Shown here one piece after another: positions 1-16,213 of a DNA stretch of 20,682 nt. Location: positions 1-20,682 of the forward strand of contig JAIRMP010000072.1 of NCBI GenBank assembly GCA_031258615.1. Reading direction: 5' to 3'. The position numbers and the translations under genes are program-made. Each line of letters opens with the position of its first letter. The stretch's first letter is position 1. The DNA comes from Spirochaetaceae bacterium. Its GTDB lineage: Bacteria > Spirochaetota > Spirochaetia > Treponematales > Breznakiellaceae. The notes below the pieces were generated by a model. That model was not told the DNA's origin. It was given only the letters and a program-made list of their open reading frames with translations, and searched no databases.

Positions 1-90
1 GTTTTGCCGACACGTCGGGAGGTTTGCGAAAACAGTGGGGAAATTGCGCCCTCCTTCTTATTAAGAGAAAATCACTGTTTCGGTAAATGG

Positions 91-600
91 CAAGGGTGAC
101 TCGTAACCCGCCTGCCTGCGGCGCAAACTCCTACCTACTCGTAAAGCCGCTCACAAGGACGACTCGTAACCAGTTCCCTTTCACGCTCAGCGAATAACAA
201 GGATGACTCCTCAGCTATTGGCGTACGTTTGGTGCAGGCGTGCAAGCCTGCGGCTTGCATAGGAGTTTGCTACGCAACCGCTACGCGGTTGTCTCCACAA
301 ACTCCTACCGTTGTTGTGGGGGCGGGGCGAGGTGGCCCAACCCGCTTGCTTTCACGCTCAGCGAATGACAAGGATGACTCCTAAGCTATTGGCGTATGTT
401 TGGTGCAGGCGTGCAAGCCTGCGGCTTGCATAGGAGTTTGCTACGCAACCGCTACGCGGTTGTCTCCGCAAACTCCTACCGTTGTTGTGGGGGCGGGGCG
501 AGGTGGCCCAACCCGCTTGCTTTCACGCTCAGCGAATGACAAGGACGACTCGTAACCAGTTCTCTTTCACGCTCAGCGAATGACAAGGACGACTCCTAAG
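91..600. repeat. Family of six short 17-bp boxes (CAAGGNYGACTC...)
   Basis: A 17-bp box of the form CAAGGRYGACTCSTMAS recurs at 91-107 (with G for A at the variable position), 154-170, 198-214, 369-385, 540-556 and 584-600. Two of the six lie inside the 171-bp tandem repeat and the others flank it. From 523 to 610 the unit recurs at a shorter 44-bp spacing (starts 523 and 567). I see no protein-coding frame of convincing length through these boxes. Function unknown; they look like an intergenic dispersed repeat family. Confidence 0.7.
181..522. repeat. 171-bp tandem direct repeat, two full copies
   Basis: Positions 181-351 and 352-522 are two adjacent copies of a 171-bp unit. I count four substitutions between them (167/171 identical). 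A truncated third copy starts at 523 and a fourth start lies at 567. Each unit holds nested inverted repeats. In copy 1, GCAAGCC (242-248) pairs with GGCTTGC (252-258). TAGGAGTTTG (260-269) pairs with CAAACTCCTA (298-307), and it encloses CAACCGC (275-281) paired with GCGGTTG (285-291). Copy 2 has the same structure 171 bp further on. The stretch 1-674 holds no other gene-like feature. Confidence 0.85.
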
Positions 601-639
601 CTACTGGCGTACGTTTGGTGCAGGCTGGCCTGCCCTGCC

Positions 640-668
640 TTGAAAAAGAAGGGGGCATGGATTAGGCT
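640..668 (+). promoter_or_regulatory. Possible sigma-70-type promoter before the membrane-protein gene
   Basis: TTGAAA (640-645) and TAGGCT (663-668) are 17 bp apart. The -35 box is good and the -10 box is weak (three of six). Transcription would start at about 675, right at the most upstream ATG; if this promoter is real, translation would begin further downstream (705 or 759). Low confidence. Confidence 0.25.
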
Positions 669-674
669 TGCGTT

Positions 675-1730
675 ATGGGGGGAGGGGACACTTTACGGGA
701 AAGAATGCCCTTTTTGGGCAAAGGCAATGGAGGAAGCCCGCTGACGGGCACTGGGCGTATGAAAAACTATGCGCGGTTTTTGATTTTTTTTGGTTTATGC
801 TTCCTGATTCTGTTTATAACCGCCGTCGGCATTGTCTTTCTGCACGTCCGGATAAACGCGGTGGGTCATGTACCGGTAAAAATCGGCATACAGCTTGACG
901 AAATCCTTAAATCGAGCCGTTGGGCGCTGCCGTTTGCGCTGTACCTTGCCATAGTTTTTTCAATAAACGAGGGCCGCAGGCACAGGGTGGCCTGGCCGCT
1001 CATCTTTACCGGCGCGGTCGTCCTTGCCAGCGTATTTACGTTTGGCGTCTCGAAGGGACTAAGCAACGCCGGCGCAATGCAGTCGCCGCCGCTGGCTACA
1101 AACCATATCACGCTTGGCAGACAGGGGTTGATACTTTCAAGCCCCGGCACCGTGATAACCCTGCTCGACCGCCCGTCAAACCCAAACGGCAGCCGGGTAG
1201 TCGCCGTCAGGGACAGGGAACTGATATACCAGAAAACGCCGGTAGGGGCGGACGGCAAAATCATCAGCCTGCCGCCGATCCCGTTCCAGGACACAAGCGC
1301 CTGGCTTTCTACCCTGATCTTAAACGATCTTTCAAGCAGCGGACGCTTCATCGCCTCCCGCTTCAACGAAGGGCTAGTCCCCTATTTCGCATGGACGCTT
1401 GCCCTGATAGCGCTGCTGGTATCGCTGGGCCTTGTGTTCGAACTTACCCACTGGCCGCTGGCAAACGTTTTCTTGGGGCTGCTGTTATTCCGCGGCGTAC
1501 TGGCGTTTGAAGTTTTTTTGAACTCGGACGAAATAATGGAATACCTGCGCGAATTTACACGCGGCGCCGTACCGGACGCGCTGATCACGCCGATCATATT
1601 CTCGGCAATCTCCGTCCTTATCCTCGTCTACAGCTTTCTGTTATTTCTGTCCCGCTTTACCGGCGGAGCGGACGCGAAACGGAGTTCACTTTTGAAGTCC
1701 GCCGCGTCATACACACCTCCCGTCAAGTAA
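675..1730 (+). CDS. Unrecognised polytopic inner-membrane protein
   Basis: I do not recognise this 351-residue protein. Hydrophobic segments lie at about residues 35-58, 84-97, 107-124, 237-256, 263-282 and 303-327. That gives three membrane spans, a polar domain of about 110 residues (130-236, beta-rich by eye), then three more spans. LptF/LptG-type permeases share this 3 + periplasmic domain + 3 layout and a length near 350, but I see no sequence motif that proves kinship. The start is uncertain: ATG 675 has an AGG core 8 nt upstream, ATG 705 has GGGA close by, and ATG 759 (residue 29, MKNYARF) sits directly before the first span. It is the only complete plus-strand gene here, and is followed by a repeat-bearing spacer and the convergent RNase P RNA gene. 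Confidence 0.7.
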   Translation: MGGGDTLRERMPFLGKGNGGSPLTGTGRMKNYARFLIFFGLCFLILFITAVGIVFLHVRINAVGHVPVKIGIQLDEILKSSRWALPFALYLAIVFSINEGRRHRVAWPLIFTGAVVLASVFTFGVSKGLSNAGAMQSPPLATNHITLGRQGLILSSPGTVITLLDRPSNPNGSRVVAVRDRELIYQKTPVGADGKIISLPPIPFQDTSAWLSTLILNDLSSSGRFIASRFNEGLVPYFAWTLALIALLVSLGLVFELTHWPLANVFLGLLLFRGVLAFEVFLNSDEIMEYLREFTRGAVPDALITPIIFSAISVLILVYSFLLFLSRFTGGADAKRSSLLKSAASYTPPVK

Positions 1731-1951
1731 GGCTGATAGGCGGCTTTTAATCGTGAGGATTTCCGTGTGGTCTGAAAATAGCGCTATCGTGTGTTCGCAG
1801 TAAGCGGAGGCTGGCGTGGGAATGGAGCACAAACCGCAAAGCGGTACGAAGGAGCCGGAGGCCGAGGGGATTGCCGGCGGCGAAGCGCATATAGTAACGC
1901 CGTTATGCGCAGTTTTTCTGCTTTTCAATTTATTCGCAAAGTCTGGTTTAA

Positions 1952-2051
1952 TACCCCGCCGCAAATTTTATTTACGCGCAAACTCTGTTTGCGCGCAAAC
2001 TCTGTTTGCGCGCTTGCTGCGCGGAGGCTCATTGCCTTTTGCACCGGGGTA
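1952..2051. repeat. Inverted-repeat element with inner 17-bp tandem palindromes
   Basis: The ends 1952-1965 (TACCCCGCCGCAAA) and 2038-2051 (TTTGCACCGGGGTA) are inverted repeats matching at 12 of 14 positions. Inside, a 17-bp unit GCGCAAACTCTGTTTGC is repeated in tandem (1976-1992 and 1993-2009). It forms a 10-bp perfect hairpin, GCGCGCAAAC (1991-2000) with GTTTGCGCGC (2004-2013) and loop TCT. The element lies in the convergent spacer 1731-2064, between the membrane-protein gene and the 3' end of rnpB, and may help end transcription from either side. The rest of the spacer (1731-1951) shows nothing I can name. Confidence 0.6.
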
Positions 2052-2064
2052 TGTAGTAAAAAAA

Positions 2065-2461
<397 letters not shown>

Positions 2462-2467
2462 ATAAAA

Positions 2468-3313
2468 TTATTCATCATAATCCATCATTTTTTCATCATC
2501 TTCTTCGTATTCATCTTCAATATCTTCTTCATCATCCAAATCCTCAAGATCCGACAGGCTGCCCGTCGTGTCATCATCAAAATAAGATTCTTCACTATCT
2601 GAAGATTCCTCGTAGAACAGAATACTTGAGCAATAGGGACATGAAACAATTTCTTTACCGCTGCGGACACTGTTTGCAAACTGTACTGGCAGAATCATAT
2701 GACAGCTTGAACATACACCGCCTTTTATGCTTACGATTCCGTTTCCACCTTTCTTTTTGACGATACGTTCAAACTTAAACAACAGCTCTTCATCCATATT
2801 CTCTGTAATTTCTTTTTCTTCCGCTTCCAGCCCGGCCAAAAGTTTTTTGCGTTCCGCAAGCTCGGATTCTACACGCGCCTTTGCCTGTGACAACTCAGCA
2901 TCCTGCTGATCTATCAATTCTTTTTTCTGTTCCATATCATTATCAAGATCGCGTATCTTTTGTTCTTTTTGTTTTATTTCCTTTCGATACTGCGATTCTT
3001 TTTCTGAAGCATCACGGATTTCTTTATCAAGGTTTTCATATTCACGCTGAGTACTTATATCACTCATGTGTTTTTCCGCCTTTTCACGCGTACTCTCCGC
3101 CTCGAACAAAGAATTTTTCAACTCCATTTCCGTTATTTTTGTGGCGTTACGTTCAATGTCTTTTTCGATATACTCTTTTTTCAGCCTTTGAAGCAGTTCT
3201 TCCTGCGTTACCAGCATCTTTGGAATATAGTTGATCTCACGTTCCAATTCAATTTTCTTTGCAAGTACATCCTGTAGTGAACGCAGCTTTTCAAAAATTT
3301 CTACTGTTGTCAT
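2468..3313 (-). CDS. Coiled-coil C4 zinc-ribbon protein (HP0958/CT398 type)
   Basis: The protein of 281 residues has a long coiled-coil hairpin (about residues 5-180) rich in Glu, Lys, Gln and Leu. A C4 zinc ribbon follows, with CSSC at 201-204 and CPYC at 225-228. The last 44 residues (238-281) are strongly acidic, with 25 Asp/Glu. Coiled coil plus C4 ribbon is the architecture of Helicobacter HP0958 (FlgZ) and Chlamydia CT398, which are reported to bind the sigma-54 factor RpoN; HP0958 also binds flagellin mRNA. Whether this protein binds a sigma factor or RNA is inference. ATG 3313 is preferred because GGAG stands 8 nt upstream; a GTG at 3322 would add three residues but overlaps the end of that SD. 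It follows rpoD after a short AT-rich spacer and directly precedes rnpB. The acidic tail is an unusual extra. Confidence 0.9.
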   Translation of the reverse strand: MTTVEIFEKLRSLQDVLAKKIELEREINYIPKMLVTQEELLQRLKKEYIEKDIERNATKITEMELKNSLFEAESTREKAEKHMSDISTQREYENLDKEIRDASEKESQYRKEIKQKEQKIRDLDNDMEQKKELIDQQDAELSQAKARVESELAERKKLLAGLEAEEKEITENMDEELLFKFERIVKKKGGNGIVSIKGGVCSSCHMILPVQFANSVRSGKEIVSCPYCSSILFYEESSDSEESYFDDDTTGSLSDLEDLDDEEDIEDEYEEDDEKMMDYDE

Positions 3314-3389
3314 TGTATACACTCCATAAAATATATTTATATGGGCACTATTCGAAAGTAAATGTTACAAACAATAAATACCCTTACCT

Positions 3390-5270
3390 TTAATGATCGA
3401 GATAGTCCTTTAGCTTTCTGCTGCGTACAGGATGACGGAGTCTGCGAAGGGCCTTTGCCTCTATCTGCCTGATGCGTTCACGGGTAACGTTAAAGTAAAG
3501 GCCGACCTCTTCAAGTGTCAGGGAATAGCCGTCGTCCAGTCCGAAACGCATCTTTAAAACCTCCTGTTCACGCTTGGGCAGTGTGGCCAGTACACCGAAA
3601 AGACGCTCCTGTAGCAGCGTAAACGCTGTTTTGCTGGCCGGATTTTCTACATCCTTATCCTCAATAAAGTCTCCCAAAGATGAGTCGTCCTCCTCTCCGA
3701 TCGGTGTTTCAAGTGATATAGGCTCGCGCGCTACACTTTTAACGGTTTTTACACGGGCAGCCGTCCAGCCAAGTTTTTCGGCAATTTCATCATCAGACGG
3801 TTCGCGTCCAAGTGTCTGAAGAAGCTGGCGGCCTTCCCTGGCCACCTTGTTTATCTGTTCTATCATGTGTACCGGTACACGAATCGTGCGCGCCTGATCA
3901 GAAATTGAACGTGTTATGGCCTGGCGTATCCACCAGGTAGCATAAGTTGAAAACTTAAAGCCTTTTTGATACTCAAACTTTTCGACAGCCTTTATAAGGC
4001 CAATATTTCCTTCCTGTACAAGATCGAAAAAATGAAGGCCGCGATTGGTATACTTTTTTGCGATTGAAACAACCAGGCGCAGGTTCGCCGTAATGAGCTT
4101 ATCCTTTGCGTCTTTTAACATCCTTCGTCCGTAATTAATATCACGCGCCATAATGTTGATATTGTCGCAGGATTCTTCGAATTCGTCCTCCAGTTGTTCA
4201 AGCCGTTTCTGTGTCTGCTGAATATGCTGAATTTTTTCTTTTATTTCGTCGGAACTGAGCGATAAGTCATTTTCAAGGCGTTCCCGTTCTTCCTTTACCG
4301 TAAGGCCGCGTCCCAGCGTACGCAGCTCTTTCATTGAAGTAACCTGAAGCCGCCTCTCAATCCTGTCCTGTTCCTTACGAAAACGTTTAATCTTTTTTGC
4401 AGCCTGTACAAATTTATCGGAAAAAGCGGTTATTTCTTCCGGATGTATCTCAATATTTTTTATTAACTCAAGCAGGATGCCCCTCAGTTTAGCCAATTCT
4501 TGATCTGAAAAAATATCAGGTCCGCGTACGCCTCTTGATATGAGTTTTCGTTTTACATCGATATATTTCTTTAGGTCAGCATCTATCGTGCGCAGGCTTT
4601 CTTTATAAAAGTTATACAGACGACGCCGTTCCGTCATATATTCGGCTATCTCTTTTTTTGTTTTTTCGTGCAGGTCTTTTGCTTCTTTTTTTGAAAAAGC
4701 TTTTTGCGCTATACGATGACACTCTGTAATAATCATGCCGGATCGTTTTATAACGTCCTTGATTATGTTGCCGCCCTCTTCCATCTTTTTGGAAAGTTCT
4801 TTCTCCTGATCCCCGGTAAGGAGATTAACCTTTCCTATTTCCTTCAGATAAAGCCTCACCGGGTCATCAATAGTAGCTTCCTTCTCGTTTGAGCGGCGTA
4901 AATGTTTTTTTCCGGAAGATACGTTTTTAATGAAGGCTTTAAGAACCTCTTCTTCATCGCCGCTTTCCTCCCGTTCCAGTTCTATGTTGCTGGCCTCCAA
5001 AACAGAAAAAATATGCTCCATTTTTTCGGCATTGTTGATAATATTCTCCGGAAGGAATTCTTCCATATCGTCATGTGTAATACGGTTATTCTTTATTCTT
5101 GCATATTCAATAAGTTTTTCCAGTGAAGGATCGTCACGGGTATATTCTTCAATGCCGTCCATATCATCAATACCCGCATCAATACTTTCGGGCTTCAAAT
5201 CTACAGAGGCTTTTTCCATATCATAAAGTTTTTTTTCTTTAACAGGAGCAATTTGTATTTCTTCTATCAT
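3390..5270 (-). CDS. rpoD: RNA polymerase primary sigma factor (sigma-70/RpoD)
   Basis: This is the housekeeping sigma factor, which directs core RNA polymerase to -10/-35 promoters. In 626 residues I see a region 1.1-like acidic N-terminus (about 49-117) and region 1.2 starting at DDPVRLYLKEIG (135-146). A long non-conserved helical insert spans about 170-385. Region 2 (about 390-460) contains the RpoD box KFSTYATWWIRQAI (439-452). Region 3 is at about 470-545, and region 4 (about 556-620) has the helix-turn-helix TLEEVGLYFNVTRERIRQIE (585-604). Full region 1 plus the insert marks it as the primary factor and not an alternative one. ATG overlaps the dnaG stop as ATGA, with a GGGGG ribosome-binding stretch inside the dnaG end, so the two genes are translationally coupled. 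Confidence 0.98.
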   Translation of the reverse strand: MIEEIQIAPVKEKKLYDMEKASVDLKPESIDAGIDDMDGIEEYTRDDPSLEKLIEYARIKNNRITHDDMEEFLPENIINNAEKMEHIFSVLEASNIELEREESGDEEEVLKAFIKNVSSGKKHLRRSNEKEATIDDPVRLYLKEIGKVNLLTGDQEKELSKKMEEGGNIIKDVIKRSGMIITECHRIAQKAFSKKEAKDLHEKTKKEIAEYMTERRRLYNFYKESLRTIDADLKKYIDVKRKLISRGVRGPDIFSDQELAKLRGILLELIKNIEIHPEEITAFSDKFVQAAKKIKRFRKEQDRIERRLQVTSMKELRTLGRGLTVKEERERLENDLSLSSDEIKEKIQHIQQTQKRLEQLEDEFEESCDNINIMARDINYGRRMLKDAKDKLITANLRLVVSIAKKYTNRGLHFFDLVQEGNIGLIKAVEKFEYQKGFKFSTYATWWIRQAITRSISDQARTIRVPVHMIEQINKVAREGRQLLQTLGREPSDDEIAEKLGWTAARVKTVKSVAREPISLETPIGEEDDSSLGDFIEDKDVENPASKTAFTLLQERLFGVLATLPKREQEVLKMRFGLDDGYSLTLEEVGLYFNVTRERIRQIEAKALRRLRHPVRSRKLKDYLDH

Positions 5271-7060
5271 TTATTAACCCCCTTTAAATTTTGCAGTTCT
5301 GTGTCAATGAAAATTTTTTCATGCATCAAATCTTCCACAGATACCCCGCTATTTTTTGCCGAACGCATCTTCACAACAAGTTCATTCCGTTTTCGCATAA
5401 GGTTTTTGGCCTTTAGCTTTACTATACTGTCCGCGACTATATGCTCAGGTTTTTCGGAGAATTCCCGTGTTGCGGCCTTTTCGACAACGAATTGTTTAAG
5501 CTCCCCTGTTACAATGCCGTTTATCAGGGCTTTAAAACTCATATTGCCAGCACGGCTACACTCCTCAAGCGTTACATAGAGTTCTTTTGCGTAAATATCG
5601 GTAAACTCCTCAATCGGAATCGCAGAACGCAGTTTAGCAAACAAAGAAGGATTTGCTTCGCAATTAACCGCTGCCGCGGTAAGTGGAAAAAGCTCGTCAG
5701 TCATGTTTATAGAACGCCTTACAACTGCCTCATTTTTTTGTGCGCTGTATCCGCCATCTTGCCAAACTTTATAATCATACAATACCGATTGCGTACCCGT
5801 CCCGAAAGCCTCAGCTATCCGCCCAAAGTAAGATTCCCGTTCAACTTCAGAATCGATTAGGTCTAAAAATGGAAACAAAGAAGCAACAGCCCTTGCTTTC
5901 CGCATGGAATCTGAAGCGTCCGGTGAGCGCCTACTTTCGGCTAATAAGTACTCAAAGTCAACTATACTATTTTTCACAAATTGTTGCAAGTACCCTGCGC
6001 CTTTATCCTTCAAAATATCCGCCGGATCTTTGAATTCCGCCATGTCCGGAGGCTTTATCACAAGGGCCGGGACAGCGGCGCTCCGGCAGGTCAGTATCGC
6101 CTTTGCCGCGGCTGCCTGTCCAGCCGCGTCGCTGTCAAACAACAGCGTTATCCTGTCCGCCCAGCGGGCCAGCAGCCGCACCTGTTCTACTGTAAAGGCG
6201 GTACCCAGCGGGGCCACCGCGTTACAGATTTCCGCCTCGTGCAGAGCGATCACGTCCATATACCCTTCAGTTACTATCACTTCTTTCCTGTTCCGTATCT
6301 CATTGATCGCTAAATCCAACGCAAATAATGTATCCCTCTTTTTATATATTAACGATTCCGGGGAATTAAGATACTTAGGACCATCCCCAACCAGGATTCT
6401 GCCGCCAAAAGCCGCTATACGCCCCTGTCTGTCAGCTATTGGAAAGATAAGCCGGCCCGAAAAGAGTGCGCGGCGGGGGTTCGCCTTTGTAAACAGCCCG
6501 CTTTCTGCCAAAAAAGAAGCGGAATAGCCCTTTTCGATCAGAAATTGGTGCAGCCAAAACGGATCCGCGGTCGCATAGCCCAGCCGGAAACGCCGTATCA
6601 GTTCGTCCGAGACGCCGCGTCCCCTGACATAGTCCAGGGCATCCTTTCCTTCCTGAGTCTCAGTCAAAATATAGCTGAAACTTCCCGCAACACGCCGGTA
6701 AAGGTCGCTGAGATCATCCTTCTTCCTGTCCAATTCGCTTGAGTTTACGGGAATACCGGAATTATCCTGTATGATCGGTACTCCGAAACGCTTTGCCAGC
6801 AACCCCACCGTTTCCGGGAAGCTCAGTTTGTCCATCTCCATCACAAAATTGATCACACTGCCGCCCTCGTGGCAGCCAAAACAGTAGTATGTTTTTCGTT
6901 CCGGGTCAACCGTGAACGACGGCGTTTTCTCATTGTGAAACGGGCAGCGTCCCCACCAGCGCCCGCTTTTTTTTTCGAGTTTGACATAATCGCCTACAAC
7001 GGCGACGGCATCCAGCCTGTTATTCAGTTCGTCAATGGTTTCTTTTGCTATGCGTCCCAT
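5267..7060 (-). CDS. dnaG: DNA primase
   Basis: DnaG makes the RNA primers for lagging-strand and origin synthesis at the replication fork, working with the DnaB helicase. The 597-residue protein starts with a CHC2 zinc-binding domain whose ligands are visible as C39, H42, C60 and C63. The TOPRIM catalytic core follows, with EGYMD at 265-269 and the metal-binding DSD at 309-311. The C-terminal ~200 residues are the less conserved helicase-interaction region. ATG 7060 has GGGAG about 9 nt upstream. It follows the mltG stop after a 19-nt gap and overlaps rpoD by 4 nt. The familiar dnaG-rpoD pairing is present, but the rpsU gene that precedes dnaG in many bacteria is absent. Confidence 0.98.
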   Translation of the reverse strand: MGRIAKETIDELNNRLDAVAVVGDYVKLEKKSGRWWGRCPFHNEKTPSFTVDPERKTYYCFGCHEGGSVINFVMEMDKLSFPETVGLLAKRFGVPIIQDNSGIPVNSSELDRKKDDLSDLYRRVAGSFSYILTETQEGKDALDYVRGRGVSDELIRRFRLGYATADPFWLHQFLIEKGYSASFLAESGLFTKANPRRALFSGRLIFPIADRQGRIAAFGGRILVGDGPKYLNSPESLIYKKRDTLFALDLAINEIRNRKEVIVTEGYMDVIALHEAEICNAVAPLGTAFTVEQVRLLARWADRITLLFDSDAAGQAAAAKAILTCRSAAVPALVIKPPDMAEFKDPADILKDKGAGYLQQFVKNSIVDFEYLLAESRRSPDASDSMRKARAVASLFPFLDLIDSEVERESYFGRIAEAFGTGTQSVLYDYKVWQDGGYSAQKNEAVVRRSINMTDELFPLTAAAVNCEANPSLFAKLRSAIPIEEFTDIYAKELYVTLEECSRAGNMSFKALINGIVTGELKQFVVEKAATREFSEKPEHIVADSIVKLKAKNLMRKRNELVVKMRSAKNSGVSVEDLMHEKIFIDTELQNLKGVNK

Positions 7061-7079
7061 AGCGCTATGCTCCCATAGC

Positions 7080-8138
7080 TTAGCGGTTTCCTTTTACAAA
7101 AAGCTCGCCCGCCGCTATGTGTTCATCAAAATTTCTTGAAAAATAATGCCTGCCGGACTCAGGATCGGCAACCCGGAAGAACAGAAAGTCGTTGTTTTCC
7201 GGCGCGAAAGCGGCTTTCAAAGCTACCGCACCCGGCGCCGCGATGGGACCGGGCGGCAGGCCGGAACGTATATAAGTGTTGTACGGATTTTGAATCTGAA
7301 TATCGCGGTTATACAGCCGCCAGGGGTGGGGTTTTCCCTCAATTTCCGTGATTATATACTCTACGGTCGCGCACGATTCCAGCCGCATCCCATTCTCAAG
7401 CCGGTTTTTGAATACGCCGGCAATCACGGCGGCCTCCTCCTCGACACGGTACTCCCGTTCAATGATCGAAGCAAGTGTCACTTTTTCATACAGTTTGCCG
7501 GGTTCAAGGCTGTATGCGTCTATGCCAAGTTCGTTAAGCCGGCTAAAGAAAGTGTCCGCCATCTTGCGTACTACCAGTTCAGCCGGATAGTTGGCCTCAA
7601 ACAGGTAGGTGTCCGGGTAAAGATAACCCTCCATCGTTTCGCCGGGCACGCGGTACTCGTCAAGCAGGGCGCGGTCTTCCACCGCCATAAGGAAGGAAGC
7701 GGCGGTACAGATACCGGTGTCTTCCAGTATCGCTGCTGTCTTTCGCAACGTCGCGCCTTCCGGTACCGTGAGCCGGAGCAGTTTCTGCCGGCCCTTCTGT
7801 AGTATCCTGTGCAGCGCCATCTGGTTGACAGGCAGATCGATCTGGTAAACGCCCGCTTTGATGTACTCGCGCTCAAACTGTGAAATAATATTCCAGAACA
7901 GGACGCTTTTGATTATCCCCGCCTCGAACAACCTCCTGCCTGCCGCTCTGGAACTTTCGCCGTCCTGTATCTCGATCACAACGCTCCCTCCGTTTTCTAC
8001 GCGCACACCCGCAGTGTCAACAGGCGCACGGGATGGGGCGGCGTTAGCATTTACGATCAGGACAAGCGCCAGCGCCGCAAGCAGCAGAAAGCAGCTCAGT
8101 ACTACAAAGGCAGCGGAAAAAACGTTCCGTTTCTTCAT
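7080..8138 (-). CDS. mltG: Endolytic murein transglycosylase MltG (YceG-like)
   Basis: MltG cleaves nascent glycan strands at the outer face of the cytoplasmic membrane and is thought to set glycan chain length. The 352-residue protein has a cytoplasmic KKR start, one membrane anchor (about 8-29), a LysM-like region (about 52-120) and the YceG catalytic domain. Visible motifs are EGYLYPDTY (170-178), ASIIERE with the presumed catalytic Glu227, and SGLPPGPI (292-299). Where many homologues have a DPTV motif this protein has SCATV (255-259). I see no Shine-Dalgarno sequence near ATG 8138; a TAG stands three codons upstream, so this is the first possible start. It lies 108 bp after rpoC and 19 nt before dnaG, apparently in one transcription unit with dnaG and rpoD. 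Confidence 0.96.
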   Translation of the reverse strand: MKKRNVFSAAFVVLSCFLLLAALALVLIVNANAAPSRAPVDTAGVRVENGGSVVIEIQDGESSRAAGRRLFEAGIIKSVLFWNIISQFEREYIKAGVYQIDLPVNQMALHRILQKGRQKLLRLTVPEGATLRKTAAILEDTGICTAASFLMAVEDRALLDEYRVPGETMEGYLYPDTYLFEANYPAELVVRKMADTFFSRLNELGIDAYSLEPGKLYEKVTLASIIEREYRVEEEAAVIAGVFKNRLENGMRLESCATVEYIITEIEGKPHPWRLYNRDIQIQNPYNTYIRSGLPPGPIAAPGAVALKAAFAPENNDFLFFRVADPESGRHYFSRNFDEHIAAGELFVKGNR

Positions 8139-8165
8139 ACCGGCATACTACACACAAACCCGCTC

Positions 8166-8235
8166 CAATAAAAAGACGGCCTGCCTGCAACAGCATACGC
8201 GGGCAGCGGTTACGTACTGGTTACAGGCCGGCCTG
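8166..8235 (-). terminator. Possible weak intrinsic terminator between rpoC and mltG
   Basis: On the minus strand CGGCCTG (8230-8224) can pair with CAGGCCG (8183-8177), followed by TCTTTTTATT. The loop is about 40 nt, which is long for an intrinsic terminator. The first arm also belongs to the 12-bp palindrome CAGGCCGGCCTG (8224-8235). It may only attenuate read-through from rpoC into mltG. The palindrome resembles GCAGGCTGGCCTGC at 620-633. Confidence 0.3.
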
Positions 8236-8246
8236 CCCGACATAGG

Positions 8247-12530
<4,284 letters not shown>

Positions 12531-12629
12531 TATATCTCCTACTCTCCCGGGTCTGCGCCCGTCAACACAATGTCAACCAACGCCGCCCTATATACTTGTC
12601 TGTTTTTACGCAAATACAGCAATAAATCG

Positions 12630-12666
12630 GCGCCGTTTATGCGTACCGCATAAACGGCGCTTTTTT
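12630..12666 (+). terminator. 14-bp perfect hairpin with T6 tract, terminator-like on the plus strand
   Basis: GCGCCGTTTATGCG (12630-12643) pairs perfectly with CGCATAAACGGCGC (12647-12660) around the loop TAC. On the plus strand it is followed at once by TTTTTT (12661-12666), the canonical intrinsic-terminator form. The neighbouring genes are all transcribed on the minus strand, so this form would stop antisense transcription before it enters rpoB. Read on the minus strand the hairpin starts 7 nt after the rpoB stop, is preceded by A6 and followed by only a weak T-rich stretch (CGATTTATT). It could therefore also act as an RNA processing or 3'-end stabilising element between rpoB and rpoC. 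Confidence 0.65.
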
Positions 12667-12667
12667 C

Positions 12668-16213
<3,546 letters not shown>

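Noticed and set aside
1..99. Tail of a gene entering from the left edge (open frame to the TGA at 97-99)
   Set aside because: About 32 codons in the longest frame, two other frames are nearly as open, and no recognisable family pattern is present.
181..522. CRISPR array
   Set aside because: Only two full 171-bp units in direct tandem, with no short repeats separated by unique spacers of constant length.
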